From the NCBI GenBank assembly GCA_030590265.1, contig JAUUYW010000116.1:1-9190 (forward strand): 9,190 bases of DNA, in the 5' to 3' direction. Numbering within the stretch: the first letter of the stretch is position 1; each line of letters starts with the position of its first letter. Positions 1-6,658 of the stretch are shown piece after piece. Source of the DNA: Candidatus Krumholzibacteriia bacterium (lineage in GTDB: Bacteria; Krumholzibacteriota; Krumholzibacteriia; LZORAL124-64-63). Position numbers and translations under genes: made by a program. Under the pieces are notes generated by a model. The model saw nothing but the letters and a program-made list of their open reading frames with translations. It searched no databases and was not told the origin of the DNA.

Positions 1-601
1 CCACGGTGTTTTCTCCCGGGACCAGATACTCGGTGATGTCCCACTCCGCCGGTGTCTTGGCGCCCTGGCTGTAGCCTACTTGCTTTCCATTGATCCAGAG
101 GTAAAAGGCTGATTTGACTGCTCCAAAGTGAATCAATACGCGCCTGTTTTTCCATTCCCTGGGCACCCTGAAGGTCCGTTTATACGACCCCACAGGATTC
201 CATTGATGGTCGACCAAAGGTGGTTCGGGATGGCGGGTCCAGGCATAAGGTTGATTGACATAGATGGGAATTCCAGAACCCTCCATTTCCCAGTTGGCCG
301 GGACCGGAATATCGTCCCAATCAGCTACGTTGAAATCGTCCTTCTGGAAGCCTTCGGGTCGCTGGTCGGGACTGCGCACCCAGTTGAACTTCCAAATGCC
401 GCTGAGGGTTTTGTAAAAAGGTGATTCTGTCCGGTGGTTTTGCAGGGCAGCAGCCACATCAGGGTAGGGCATCATGGTCGCATGGGGTGGAGTCTTGTTC
501 CGATCGAAGACGGCAGGATTTTCCCAATCGGTGGCCCAGGCAAGCGGTGCGATGCTGATCAAAAGGGTCAGGGAAATCAATAATTTCAGATCGGGCTTCA
601 C
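1..601 (-). CDS. Exported GH2-family beta-galactosidase, N-terminal part (runs off left edge)
   Basis: Only the first 200 codons are visible; the reading frame is open to the window edge. I chose the GTG at 599-601 because AGGAGA (608-613) lies 6 nt upstream; another GTG at 605-607 is too close to that site. Residues 1-23 form a Sec-type signal peptide (basic start, Leu/Ile-rich core, AWA before the likely cut), so the mature enzyme should be periplasmic or outside the cell. The mature part matches the sugar-binding jelly-roll domain that opens LacZ-type enzymes: WENP at 26-29, LSGIWKFNW at 66-74, PANWEMEG at 101-108, PIYVN at 112-116, VGSYKRTF at 137-144, and NGKQVGYSQG at 171-180 followed by PAEWDIT. 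Asn116 aligns with the substrate-contacting Asn of the E. coli LacZ PIYTN motif. The catalytic glutamates lie outside the window. Family enzymes hydrolyse terminal beta-galactosides and are usually around 1000 residues long. It is transcribed divergently from the epimerase-like gene. Family assignment is firm; the exact glycoside is not known. Confidence 0.93.
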   Translation of the reverse strand, partial: MKPDLKLLISLTLLISIAPLAWATDWENPAVFDRNKTPPHATMMPYPDVAAALQNHRTESPFYKTLSGIWKFNWVRSPDQRPEGFQKDDFNVADWDDIPVPANWEMEGSGIPIYVNQPYAWTRHPEPPLVDHQWNPVGSYKRTFRVPREWKNRRVLIHFGAVKSAFYLWINGKQVGYSQGAKTPAEWDITEYLVPGENTV

Positions 602-607
602 AGGCAC

Positions 608-613
608 TCTCCT
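608..613 (-). promoter_or_regulatory. Ribosome binding site of the beta-galactosidase gene
   Basis: Read on the minus strand this is AGGAGA, followed after 6 nt by GTG at 599-601. It decides between two in-frame GTG codons two codons apart: the upstream one (605-607) directly abuts the site and cannot be used efficiently. Confidence 0.7.
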
Positions 614-661
614 GGGATTTTGATTGCTTGTCTGGAAGATTGGCATCCAGGATCATATTGC

Positions 662-690
662 TTGACGCTGAATTGATTGACAATTAAAAA
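662..690 (+). promoter_or_regulatory. Candidate sigma70-like promoter for the epimerase-like gene
   Basis: TTGACG (662-667) and TAAAAA (685-690) are separated by 17 bp and match the sigma70 -35 and -10 boxes at 5 of 6 and 4 of 6 positions. Transcription would start near 697, giving a leader of about 38 nt before ATG 735. A perfect TTGACA also occurs at 677-682 but has no -10-like element at a usable distance. Consensus matching in an unknown phylum is weak evidence. Confidence 0.35.
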
Positions 691-693
691 TTG
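671..693. repeat. Alternating AATTG / CAATT half-sites in the divergent promoter region
   Basis: AATTG (671-675), CAATT (681-685) and AATTG (689-693) form two overlapping inverted repeats that share the middle arm, with 5-nt and 3-nt spacers. They overlap the candidate -10 and spacer of the rightward promoter and lie upstream of the leftward beta-galactosidase gene, a place where an operator could control both. The half-sites are short and AT-rich, so chance is a real alternative. Confidence 0.3.
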
Positions 694-734
694 GGTTGTG
701 CCACGGAGAACACTCACTCAGGAGGCTTGAGACC

Positions 735-1853
735 ATGATCAGGAACCCCTATATCAGCCTTGCCCTCGCCGCTGTTGCCTTGTTTCTGATAGCTGGCCCA
801 GCTTTCGCAGAGTCGCAAGATGGAGAAGACATCCCCAAACTCAAAATCCTGATTCTCGGAGGAACCGGCTTCATCGGACCCTGGGAAATCGAAGCCGCCC
901 AGGCCCATGGCCATGAAATAACCCTGTTCAATCGCGGAAAATCTCGGCCCGATCTTTATCCTGATCTCGAGAGATTGAAGGGCGATCGCGATCCTGATAA
1001 GGACGACGGGTTGTCAGCTCTGGTGGGCCGCGAATTCGATGTGGTGATCGATAACAGCGGTTATTATCCAAGACACGTGAAGGCTTCGGCGGAATTGCTG
1101 GGTCCGAACGTCCGGCAATATATCTATGTATCGTCCATCTCCGCCTACGGGAATACGTCTATCGTCGGACAGGACGAAACTGCTGTGTTGGCCACTATGG
1201 AAGATCCAACTATCGAAGAAATGGGGCCCCAATGGGAGAACTATGGTCCCCTGAAGGCCTTGTGTGAGAAAGCTGCTGAAGAGGCCATGCCTGGCCGCGT
1301 CACCGTCGTGCGTCCCACCTACATTGTTGGTCCTGGTGATCATACCCACCGCTTCACGTACTGGCCCCTGCGTGTCCGGGAAGGCGGCAATGTGGCTGTT
1401 CCCGGCGCACCGGACGACCCGATTCAGGTTATCGACGTGCGGGACTTGACGGAATGGATCATCCACCTGGCCGAGCAAAACATCACTGGCATATACAATG
1501 GATGTGGACCGGCCCATGTTCTGACCATGGGGGAAGTTGTCAAGACCGCCAAGTCGGTTACCGGCAGCGATGCGACCTTCACCTGGCTGTCCACCAACTT
1601 CCAGGATGCCCACCCCGATGTGTATTTCCCTATCTGGACACCCTACGAAGGCCAATACAAGGGATTCCACACCTTCAATAACCAAAATTCCATCAAGGCG
1701 GGTCTTTCGTTTAGGCCACTTTCCGAGACCATCGGCGATCTGCTTGAGCAATTTGATTCGTTACCAGAAGAGAAGCGTACAGAAGTGATGTCTCGCATTC
1801 CGGTTCAAGGTGAGGCCGAGATGATCGATGCGGCCAACAATAAGTCTGATTGA
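735..1853 (+). CDS. Exported NAD-dependent epimerase/dehydratase-family (extended SDR) protein
   Basis: The 372-residue product starts at ATG 735, placed 9 nt after a perfect AGGAGG (720-725); the reading frame extends upstream to a TTG at 696, but that codon has no ribosome site. Residues 1-25 are a Sec-like signal peptide ending in AFA. The Rossmann fold follows: KILILGGTGFIG (37-48) carries the glycine-rich dinucleotide-binding pattern, an NRGKS segment after the second strand (67-71) is where cofactor choice is normally read, VSSISAYG (132-139) holds the catalytic Ser region, and Tyr170-x-x-x-Lys174 is the SDR catalytic pair. RPTYIVGPGD (193-202) is typical of extended SDRs. Such enzymes epimerise, dehydrate or reduce nucleotide sugars or related compounds; the substrate cannot be read here. 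The signal has no twin arginine although a cofactor-binding enzyme is usually exported folded through Tat. It is divergent from a secreted beta-galactosidase, so a role in extracytoplasmic sugar modification is possible but is inference. Confidence 0.85.
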   Translation: MIRNPYISLALAAVALFLIAGPAFAESQDGEDIPKLKILILGGTGFIGPWEIEAAQAHGHEITLFNRGKSRPDLYPDLERLKGDRDPDKDDGLSALVGREFDVVIDNSGYYPRHVKASAELLGPNVRQYIYVSSISAYGNTSIVGQDETAVLATMEDPTIEEMGPQWENYGPLKALCEKAAEEAMPGRVTVVRPTYIVGPGDHTHRFTYWPLRVREGGNVAVPGAPDDPIQVIDVRDLTEWIIHLAEQNITGIYNGCGPAHVLTMGEVVKTAKSVTGSDATFTWLSTNFQDAHPDVYFPIWTPYEGQYKGFHTFNNQNSIKAGLSFRPLSETIGDLLEQFDSLPEEKRTEVMSRIPVQGEAEMIDAANNKSD

Positions 1854-1873
1854 TCAGACGAGAGACTTTATGG

Positions 1874-1932
1874 AGCCCTCTTGCAGCCATCAGGGATAAC
1901 CCTTGCCCCTGGCACCAAGGAGGGCTTTTTTT
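1874..1932 (+). terminator. Rho-independent terminator after the epimerase-like gene
   Basis: AGCCCTC (1874-1880) pairs perfectly with GAGGGCT (1920-1926), and the stem extends by TTG (1881-1883) with CAA (1916-1918) across a one-base bulge. Inside the loop, CAGGG (1891-1895) can form a small hairpin with CCCTTG (1900-1905). Seven T residues (1926-1932) follow directly. It begins about 20 bp after the TGA of the epimerase-like gene and separates that unit from the next gene. Confidence 0.85.
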
Positions 1933-1971
1933 AGTTGGAATTACCGTTTTGAGTTTTTTTGAAAGGCAACG

Positions 1972-4065
1972 ATGTTTTTCCATACCCACACTCCTGGCCG
2001 TCTATCAGCATCCCTATTTTCCATCCTTATTGTTTTGGCCATATCGACCAACCAAGCCTCACCTGCCATCAGGACCACCGTTATGGAGAACTACAACCAG
2101 GCCTGTGTCTCCAGTCTGGCGGGCCAAACAGATCTGGCCTTGCAACATTTCAAAGATGCCCTGGCAGCCGGGTTCGACGATTTCCGCTACGCCATGGCCG
2201 ACAGCGAATTGACCAACCTGACCAGCACTCCGGCCTTTGCCAGCCTTTTCACCGCTCACCAAAGCCAACAAATACTTTTGAGCAGTGAGCTCGGCCTCAA
2301 CTTGTCGAGCAAAACCTGGAGCGATTGGCAGGAACTAACTTCCAAAACGAATTCCACCTGGAGGGAAGCCTCTGTCCGCACCCAGTGGCAGCCCCAAGCC
2401 CTGATGCTGGAAATCCGCCTTTCCGGGGAATTGGCTGCTTTGTTTGCCCAACCCATCCAACCTCCCTGGCATGGCGGACCCGGCGTGATGTTGTCCTTGG
2501 CCATACCAGACGGCACCTCGCCTTTTGAAAGTGGCAACACCTTTCAATTTGGATTCGGCAAGAACAAAACCTCCGGCATCGGCGCCATCTATCTGGGTGA
2601 TCAGTTGGGATGGCAACCAGTTGGCGAATTGACTCCCAAAATCAGTCTGCGTGACCAAGGAAAAACGGCCGTGATCAGCGCCTCCATCAGCTGGCAAAGT
2701 ATTCTGCCATTCCATCCTCTTGTGGATTCACCGTTGGGTTTGAACCTGTCCATCCGTGGAGAAAAGGCTGGGGATATTTTCACCCTTTTCCCTGATCCAC
2801 GAGCTTTTTCACCAACGGCAAAATTGCACAGATATATTCCCCTGAATTTTGATGCTGCCAGTGAATCCAGGGAGTCTCTTGCAGGGCGACTGAGCCAAAG
2901 TCTGCTGGTGGACCAACCCTTGAAATGTGATCTTAAAATTATCTCCGTTCAATCGGGAACTGGTCGGCTCAAAATTGATTTTCTGGATCAACAGGGTCAT
3001 TCGGTCTTACCCGAGGGAGCGGCACTGACGAATTTTTCCTGCCAACCAGGAGTTAATTCCATTTCCCGAACAGCTGATTTCCGCTCCCTGGCCATTGGCC
3101 CCTACCTGGTCAAAGTGGAGCTGGAATTGCCTTCAGACGAAAACCTGGTCTGGAGTTCGCAGGTTTTAAACCTGGGCCCAAACTGGCAAGAAGCCCTGCA
3201 GGGTGAAATTGAGCAACTCACTACCCGGGATCAGCCTACCGTCCAGTACTATCTGGACACCATTGTAGAAGCTGTGGAGAATTTGGCCCCTCGACGCCAT
3301 CCCGGACAGGTGGCCACAACATTGCAAATGCTGGATTCCCTCCTCAAAGCAGGCCGCGAAGAAGGTAGCATTTTGCCTGAAACAGGATTGATGCAACTTG
3401 TTTGGCAGGATCCCCAGGAACAGAATCATTTGTGCAGTGTTTATTTACCCAAAGGTTTTCGTGAAGCAAAAAACAGGGCCTCGGTGGTGTTGCTGACAGA
3501 TTCTTACGGTTCCGAAAGCCGTTTGATTGGAAGAATTGCTCAGCTGTATGAACACCAGGACGGTCCGGTGGCGAATGTGGCCCCAGACAGGCAAAATTTC
3601 CCTGTTTATTTGATCCCCCACGGAAATCCAAACCTATCCCAGACCCTTGAGGAGAAAAATTCTGAATTGATTGCCTTCAACCAATGGGCCAAGGGTTATT
3701 TCCAATTGAGTGCAATGGCCTTGGCCGGTGTTGATGGTGCCGCTGGCTTGGCCCTCCATTTCAGCAACCAGGCCCCCAATACCCTATCCCGTTTGTTGAT
3801 TTTTGCCGGCGCCAACCTTAATCCCTGGCCGAATGCCGGTCACCAGGAACTCGTGAATCAATTCTCCGGGCAACGCCACGACCAATTCCAAACCACCTGG
3901 ATCGATTTTCCGCTGGAAACACGCTCTTCCGGACAAAGCAAGTTGCTGCTGTCGATTTTAATGGAATCAAAGTACAATATCACGGTTCAGGAAGTGCGAG
4001 GGGGCCTCAGCATGAGCCAGGTGACCGATCGTTTGGTTCTCTGGGTGGAGAAAAACCCCAAATAG
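1972..4065 (+). CDS. Exported multidomain protein: TPR-like, CBM9/DOMON-like and degenerate esterase-like domains
   Basis: ATG 1972 follows GAAAGG (1961-1966) by 5 nt; the 697-residue product opens with a signal peptide (about 1-30). Residues 36-93 resemble a C-terminal TPR-type repeat (YNQACVSSLAGQTDLALQHF, then AGFDDF and a Leu/Phe-rich helix). Residues of about 110-292 look like a CBM9/DOMON-like beta-sandwich, a fold that binds sugars or haem in other proteins. About 315-405 reads as an Ig-like beta domain, and 408-465 as helices. From about 475 the pattern follows secreted alpha/beta-hydrolase esterases: SVYLPKGF (489-496), a hydrophobic strand VVLLTD (505-510), PVYLIPHGNP (544-553), then the elbow region. 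There GVDGAAG (586-592) stands where GxSxGG is expected, putting Asp588 in place of Ser, and GGLS (677-680) stands where family members have GGH. Both substitutions suggest a binding protein, not an esterase; a nucleophilic Asp is a remote alternative. Domain boundaries are by eye. It lies between a terminator and the propeller genes, with a 90-bp gap downstream. Confidence 0.72.
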   Translation: MFFHTHTPGRLSASLFSILIVLAISTNQASPAIRTTVMENYNQACVSSLAGQTDLALQHFKDALAAGFDDFRYAMADSELTNLTSTPAFASLFTAHQSQQILLSSELGLNLSSKTWSDWQELTSKTNSTWREASVRTQWQPQALMLEIRLSGELAALFAQPIQPPWHGGPGVMLSLAIPDGTSPFESGNTFQFGFGKNKTSGIGAIYLGDQLGWQPVGELTPKISLRDQGKTAVISASISWQSILPFHPLVDSPLGLNLSIRGEKAGDIFTLFPDPRAFSPTAKLHRYIPLNFDAASESRESLAGRLSQSLLVDQPLKCDLKIISVQSGTGRLKIDFLDQQGHSVLPEGAALTNFSCQPGVNSISRTADFRSLAIGPYLVKVELELPSDENLVWSSQVLNLGPNWQEALQGEIEQLTTRDQPTVQYYLDTIVEAVENLAPRRHPGQVATTLQMLDSLLKAGREEGSILPETGLMQLVWQDPQEQNHLCSVYLPKGFREAKNRASVVLLTDSYGSESRLIGRIAQLYEHQDGPVANVAPDRQNFPVYLIPHGNPNLSQTLEEKNSELIAFNQWAKGYFQLSAMALAGVDGAAGLALHFSNQAPNTLSRLLIFAGANLNPWPNAGHQELVNQFSGQRHDQFQTTWIDFPLETRSSGQSKLLLSILMESKYNITVQEVRGGLSMSQVTDRLVLWVEKNPK

Positions 4066-4093
4066 TTGTAAATTTACCGCTTGTTTTTCGATT

Positions 4094-4133
4094 CCAATTC
4101 GTTGGGCAGGTGCCCACTGTCATTGAACCCAAT
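4094..4133 (+). repeat. Overlapping inverted repeats in the leader before the first propeller gene
   Basis: The 90-bp gap at 4066-4155 has no gene. It contains CCAA-TTCG-TTGG (4094-4105) and TGGGCA-GG-TGCCCA (4103-4116), which overlap and so cannot both fold in RNA; CCCAA at 4129-4133 can also pair with TTGGG (4102-4106). No T tract follows, so it is not an intrinsic terminator. It could be an operator dyad or a leader structure, or chance. Confidence 0.3.
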
Positions 4134-4143
4134 CTTGTCTTTT

Positions 4144-4148
4144 GGAGG
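4144..4148 (+). promoter_or_regulatory. Ribosome binding site that sets a TTG start for the first propeller gene
   Basis: GGAGG is followed after exactly 7 nt by TTG at 4156-4158, which is in frame and immediately begins a good signal peptide. The frame is open back to a TTG at 4081, but no ribosome site precedes that codon and the extra 25 residues would bury the signal peptide. Confidence 0.75.
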
Positions 4149-4155
4149 ACCTGCT

Positions 4156-5406
4156 TTGCTTTCCATCCGCCGCCTTGTGTCCCTTTTTACCATTCTGAGT
4201 GTCCTTTCGCTTTCTTCCGGCTTGCTTGGCAATCCAGCTCAGGCTGCTCCTGTTGTTGAAAACCCAGCCACCAGCAGCGAAGGCTCCACAACTTTGCAAC
4301 TGGAAGAGATGTGGCGCATTGGCGGCGAAGATGACGAAGACAACATCCTCGGTGTGGTAGGTCAGGTTTTGGCCGACGACCAGGACAATATCTACTTGCT
4401 TGATTTTCAGCTGGTCGAAGTGATGGTCTATGATGCCCATGGCGAATATGTGCATTCTCTAGGCAGCCAGGGAGAAGGACCAGGCGAGATTACCCGGGCA
4501 GCCGACCTTGTCTTTATGCCTGACGGAAACGTTGGCCTGGTGCAATCCTTTCCCGGACGAATCGTCATGGTCGACCGATCCGGCCTGCCTGCCGGAGAAT
4601 TTCGACCTGGTGGCGATGATCCCTCCGCCGGTGGCTTTTTTGCCCTGCGCGGAGCCGCTTCCCGCGGCGGGCGCATGGTGTTCAGTGGTGCCCGCATCAC
4701 CAGGGGGGAAAAATCCCGCACCGCCGTCAACTTTGTGGCTTCCTACGGTGAAAGCGGTGAGCGGCTCAATCTCTTCTACGATACGACAACGGTTCGGGAG
4801 TTCCGGGGACAGGAATTTTCCGAAACCAAGGAATTCTTTCCTCATGCTGGCGGTTGGGCCCTCGGACCTGACGGCCGGGTGTTTGTCAGTGAAGAACGAA
4901 ACAGCTATGAGATAACGACTTACAATCCGGACGGGACCCTTTCCCATACCATCAAACGCCCCTATAAGAGTTGGAAACGCACTGCCGAAGAGAAAAAAAC
5001 CGCTGAAGATGCAATAATGCCCTACAGAAGACGCAACCGTAACCGCATGAATATCGTAGTGGCAGCGACCGAAAAAGACATCACCCGTATGCGGGTGGCC
5101 GATGATGGTCGTCTTTGGGTCCTTTCAAGCCGTGGTCTGAGGGAACAACCAGCCGGGATACACTCCACCTGGGATGTTTTCGACCAGACGGGCCATTTCG
5201 AAAAAACCGTGGCCATTGCCTGCGAAGGTGTGGGTGTTCGAGATAGAATATTTTTTGCCAGTGATAACATCATCGTCCTGGTCAAACAATATGCTGACGC
5301 ACTCAAATCCTACTGGGGCCAGGGTGGTAATGAAGAAGTGGACGAAACCGAAGAGTTGGAAGGACAACCACTGGAAGTGATTTGTTACCGAATTGTATCG
5401 GATTAA
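4156..5406 (+). CDS. Secreted six-bladed beta-propeller protein (first of a tandem pair)
   Basis: The 416-residue product begins at TTG 4156, chosen from GGAGG 7 nt upstream. Residues 1-30 are a Sec signal peptide (basic SIRR, long Leu/Ser core, AQA at the cut). The rest shows the repeating pattern of NHL/TolB-type six-bladed propellers, in which each blade has a phrase such as D-x-x-x-N-I-Y-x-L-D followed by a V-x-x-y-d-x-x-G turn: DDQDNIYLLD (74-83), YDAHGEYVHSLGSQGEGPGE (92-111), MPDGNVGLVQ (121-130), GPDGRVFVSE (237-246), NPDGTLSHTI (257-266), ADDGRLWVLS (315-324) and VFDQTGHFEK (341-350). A charged helical insertion (about 272-300), rich in Lys/Glu and then Arg, interrupts the propeller before the fifth blade-like unit. 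The product ends in PLEVICYRIVSD, a tail shared with the next protein. No catalytic residues are evident; family members bind peptides, sugars or metals, and none of these can be assigned. It precedes its paralogue by 13 bp. Confidence 0.85.
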   Translation: MLSIRRLVSLFTILSVLSLSSGLLGNPAQAAPVVENPATSSEGSTTLQLEEMWRIGGEDDEDNILGVVGQVLADDQDNIYLLDFQLVEVMVYDAHGEYVHSLGSQGEGPGEITRAADLVFMPDGNVGLVQSFPGRIVMVDRSGLPAGEFRPGGDDPSAGGFFALRGAASRGGRMVFSGARITRGEKSRTAVNFVASYGESGERLNLFYDTTTVREFRGQEFSETKEFFPHAGGWALGPDGRVFVSEERNSYEITTYNPDGTLSHTIKRPYKSWKRTAEEKKTAEDAIMPYRRRNRNRMNIVVAATEKDITRMRVADDGRLWVLSSRGLREQPAGIHSTWDVFDQTGHFEKTVAIACEGVGVRDRIFFASDNIIVLVKQYADALKSYWGQGGNEEVDETEELEGQPLEVICYRIVSD

Positions 5407-5419
5407 TCTGGAGGGAATC

Positions 5420-6631
5420 ATGTTATCTCGCCCATTCGCCGCTATTTTTTGCTTGTCATTGATGATGGCCGCCGCAGTAGTTTCAGGCCAGACCATCGTG
5501 GACAACCCGGCTCATCCCGCTGGTGGTGTTGAAACAATTGCCATGACCGAGCAATGGCGTCTCGGTGGCGAGGATGAAGATTTTTTCTTCGGCACCATTT
5601 CCCGAATTCACCAGGACCCAGCCGGTAAGATCTACATTCTGGACGGACAGCTTTGCCAGGTTCATGTTTTGAATGGCGATGGTGAACTTCTGATCTCATT
5701 GGGCAGCGAAGGTGATGGTCCCGGCGAAGTGCGTGGCCCCGGCGACTTCTATGTTTCGCCCGATGGCACGGTCAATATCCTGCAAGGTTTCCCGGGCAAA
5801 ATTGTGAAGATAGCAGCTGACGGTACTCCGGCCGGCACAACCAACTTCACCGTGGATGGCACCAAAGCCCAATTTGGTGTGCTGATCCGCGGGTTGGAAT
5901 CCGAAAAAGGTTTGTTCCTCGGTGGAATCCAAATGGAGTTTGGTGGCACCGGCCAGAGCAAGCAGAATTACTTCCTGTCCTTTTGCGACAAGGAAGGCGG
6001 ACAGATTGATCGTCTGGTCAAAAAACTCCATGTCATCGAATACAGTGACTTTCGCATGGAAGAAAATGCCATGGATTTTGCCTGGTCACGCATGGATATC
6101 GGACCCAATGGTCAGCTGTTTATAGCCCAATCGCGCAATGAGTATGCCATTTCCGTCATGGATCCTGACGGCACAGTGACCCGCATCATCAACCGATCCT
6201 ACCAGGCGGCACCCCGCACCGACCGGCAAAAGGAAATTGCCGAGCAAATTATTGATGCCATTGCCAAATACCATCCGGTTCCGCTCAGGAGCAAGGAAAT
6301 CGAAAAAACCGAACCGGCCATCGGTGGGTTGACCGTCATGAACAATGGCCGGATTTGGGTCCAGGCCAGCGTCAGCGATGAGGCTCTTCCTGCAGGAACC
6401 TGGAACCTGTTCGACGTGTTCAGTCCTGAAGGAAAACTGGAACGGCAAGTGGCGCTGAAAGGTTCATTCAACCGCAACCGGGATGCCGCCTATTTGTTGC
6501 CTGATGGACGTCTCATTGTGGTGACCGGCGCCCTGGATGCCTTTCTGAACCAGATGGGCGCCAGTGGTGACAGCGAAGCCTCACAGGAAGCCACCCTCCT
6601 GGAAGTCATCTGTTTTGAATTGGATTCTTAG
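5420..6631 (+). CDS. Secreted six-bladed beta-propeller protein (second of a tandem pair)
   Basis: ATG 5420 lies 5 nt after GGAGG (5410-5414), giving 403 residues; the upstream in-frame start at 5393 overlaps the previous gene and lacks a ribosome site. Residues 1-23 form a Sec signal peptide. It is a clear paralogue of the preceding protein, colinear over its length: NPA near the mature start, WRLGGEDED (46-54 against WRIGGEDDE), IYILDGQL (71-78 against IYLLDFQL), SLGSEGDGPGE (93-103 against SLGSQGEGPGE), GFPGKIVKI (123-131), GPNGQLFIAQSRNEYAI (228-244), and the end LEVICFELDS (394-403). The internal charged insertion (about 265-298) is kept in position but not in sequence. A blade phrase DAAYLLPDGRLIVVTG (355-370) precedes a less ordered stretch (371-392) that also exists in the partner. 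The function is unknown; a secreted binding or scaffold role is the safest reading. It is followed after 27 bp by the efflux adaptor gene. Confidence 0.86.
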   Translation: MLSRPFAAIFCLSLMMAAAVVSGQTIVDNPAHPAGGVETIAMTEQWRLGGEDEDFFFGTISRIHQDPAGKIYILDGQLCQVHVLNGDGELLISLGSEGDGPGEVRGPGDFYVSPDGTVNILQGFPGKIVKIAADGTPAGTTNFTVDGTKAQFGVLIRGLESEKGLFLGGIQMEFGGTGQSKQNYFLSFCDKEGGQIDRLVKKLHVIEYSDFRMEENAMDFAWSRMDIGPNGQLFIAQSRNEYAISVMDPDGTVTRIINRSYQAAPRTDRQKEIAEQIIDAIAKYHPVPLRSKEIEKTEPAIGGLTVMNNGRIWVQASVSDEALPAGTWNLFDVFSPEGKLERQVALKGSFNRNRDAAYLLPDGRLIVVTGALDAFLNQMGASGDSEASQEATLLEVICFELDS

Positions 6632-6658
6632 AAACGAACACCTTTTGAAAGGCTTGAA

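Noticed and set aside
128..424. A 98-codon open frame on the plus strand at the left edge
   Set aside because: It is antisense to the beta-galactosidase N-terminal domain, which has clear family motifs.
459..683. A 74-codon minus-strand frame across the start of the beta-galactosidase gene
   Set aside because: It is out of frame with the real gene and covers its ribosome site; no motif is visible.
696..734. Upstream TTG start extending the epimerase-like protein by 13 residues
   Set aside because: The extension would contain the perfect AGGAGG site itself and would precede a signal peptide that begins properly at ATG 735.
1014..1751. A 245-codon open frame on the minus strand opposite the epimerase-like gene
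   Set aside because: The plus strand encodes an intact Rossmann enzyme across the same bases, and the minus frame shows no motif or ribosome site.
1854..1971. Riboswitch or attenuator between the epimerase-like gene and the multidomain gene
   Set aside because: The stem and T tract explain the structure as a plain terminator after the upstream stop; no aptamer core of a known riboswitch is recognisable.
6641..6652. CCTTTTGAAAGG near-palindrome containing the adaptor gene's ribosome site
   Set aside because: It allows only a 4-bp stem with a TTGA loop, too weak to support a claim of translational control.
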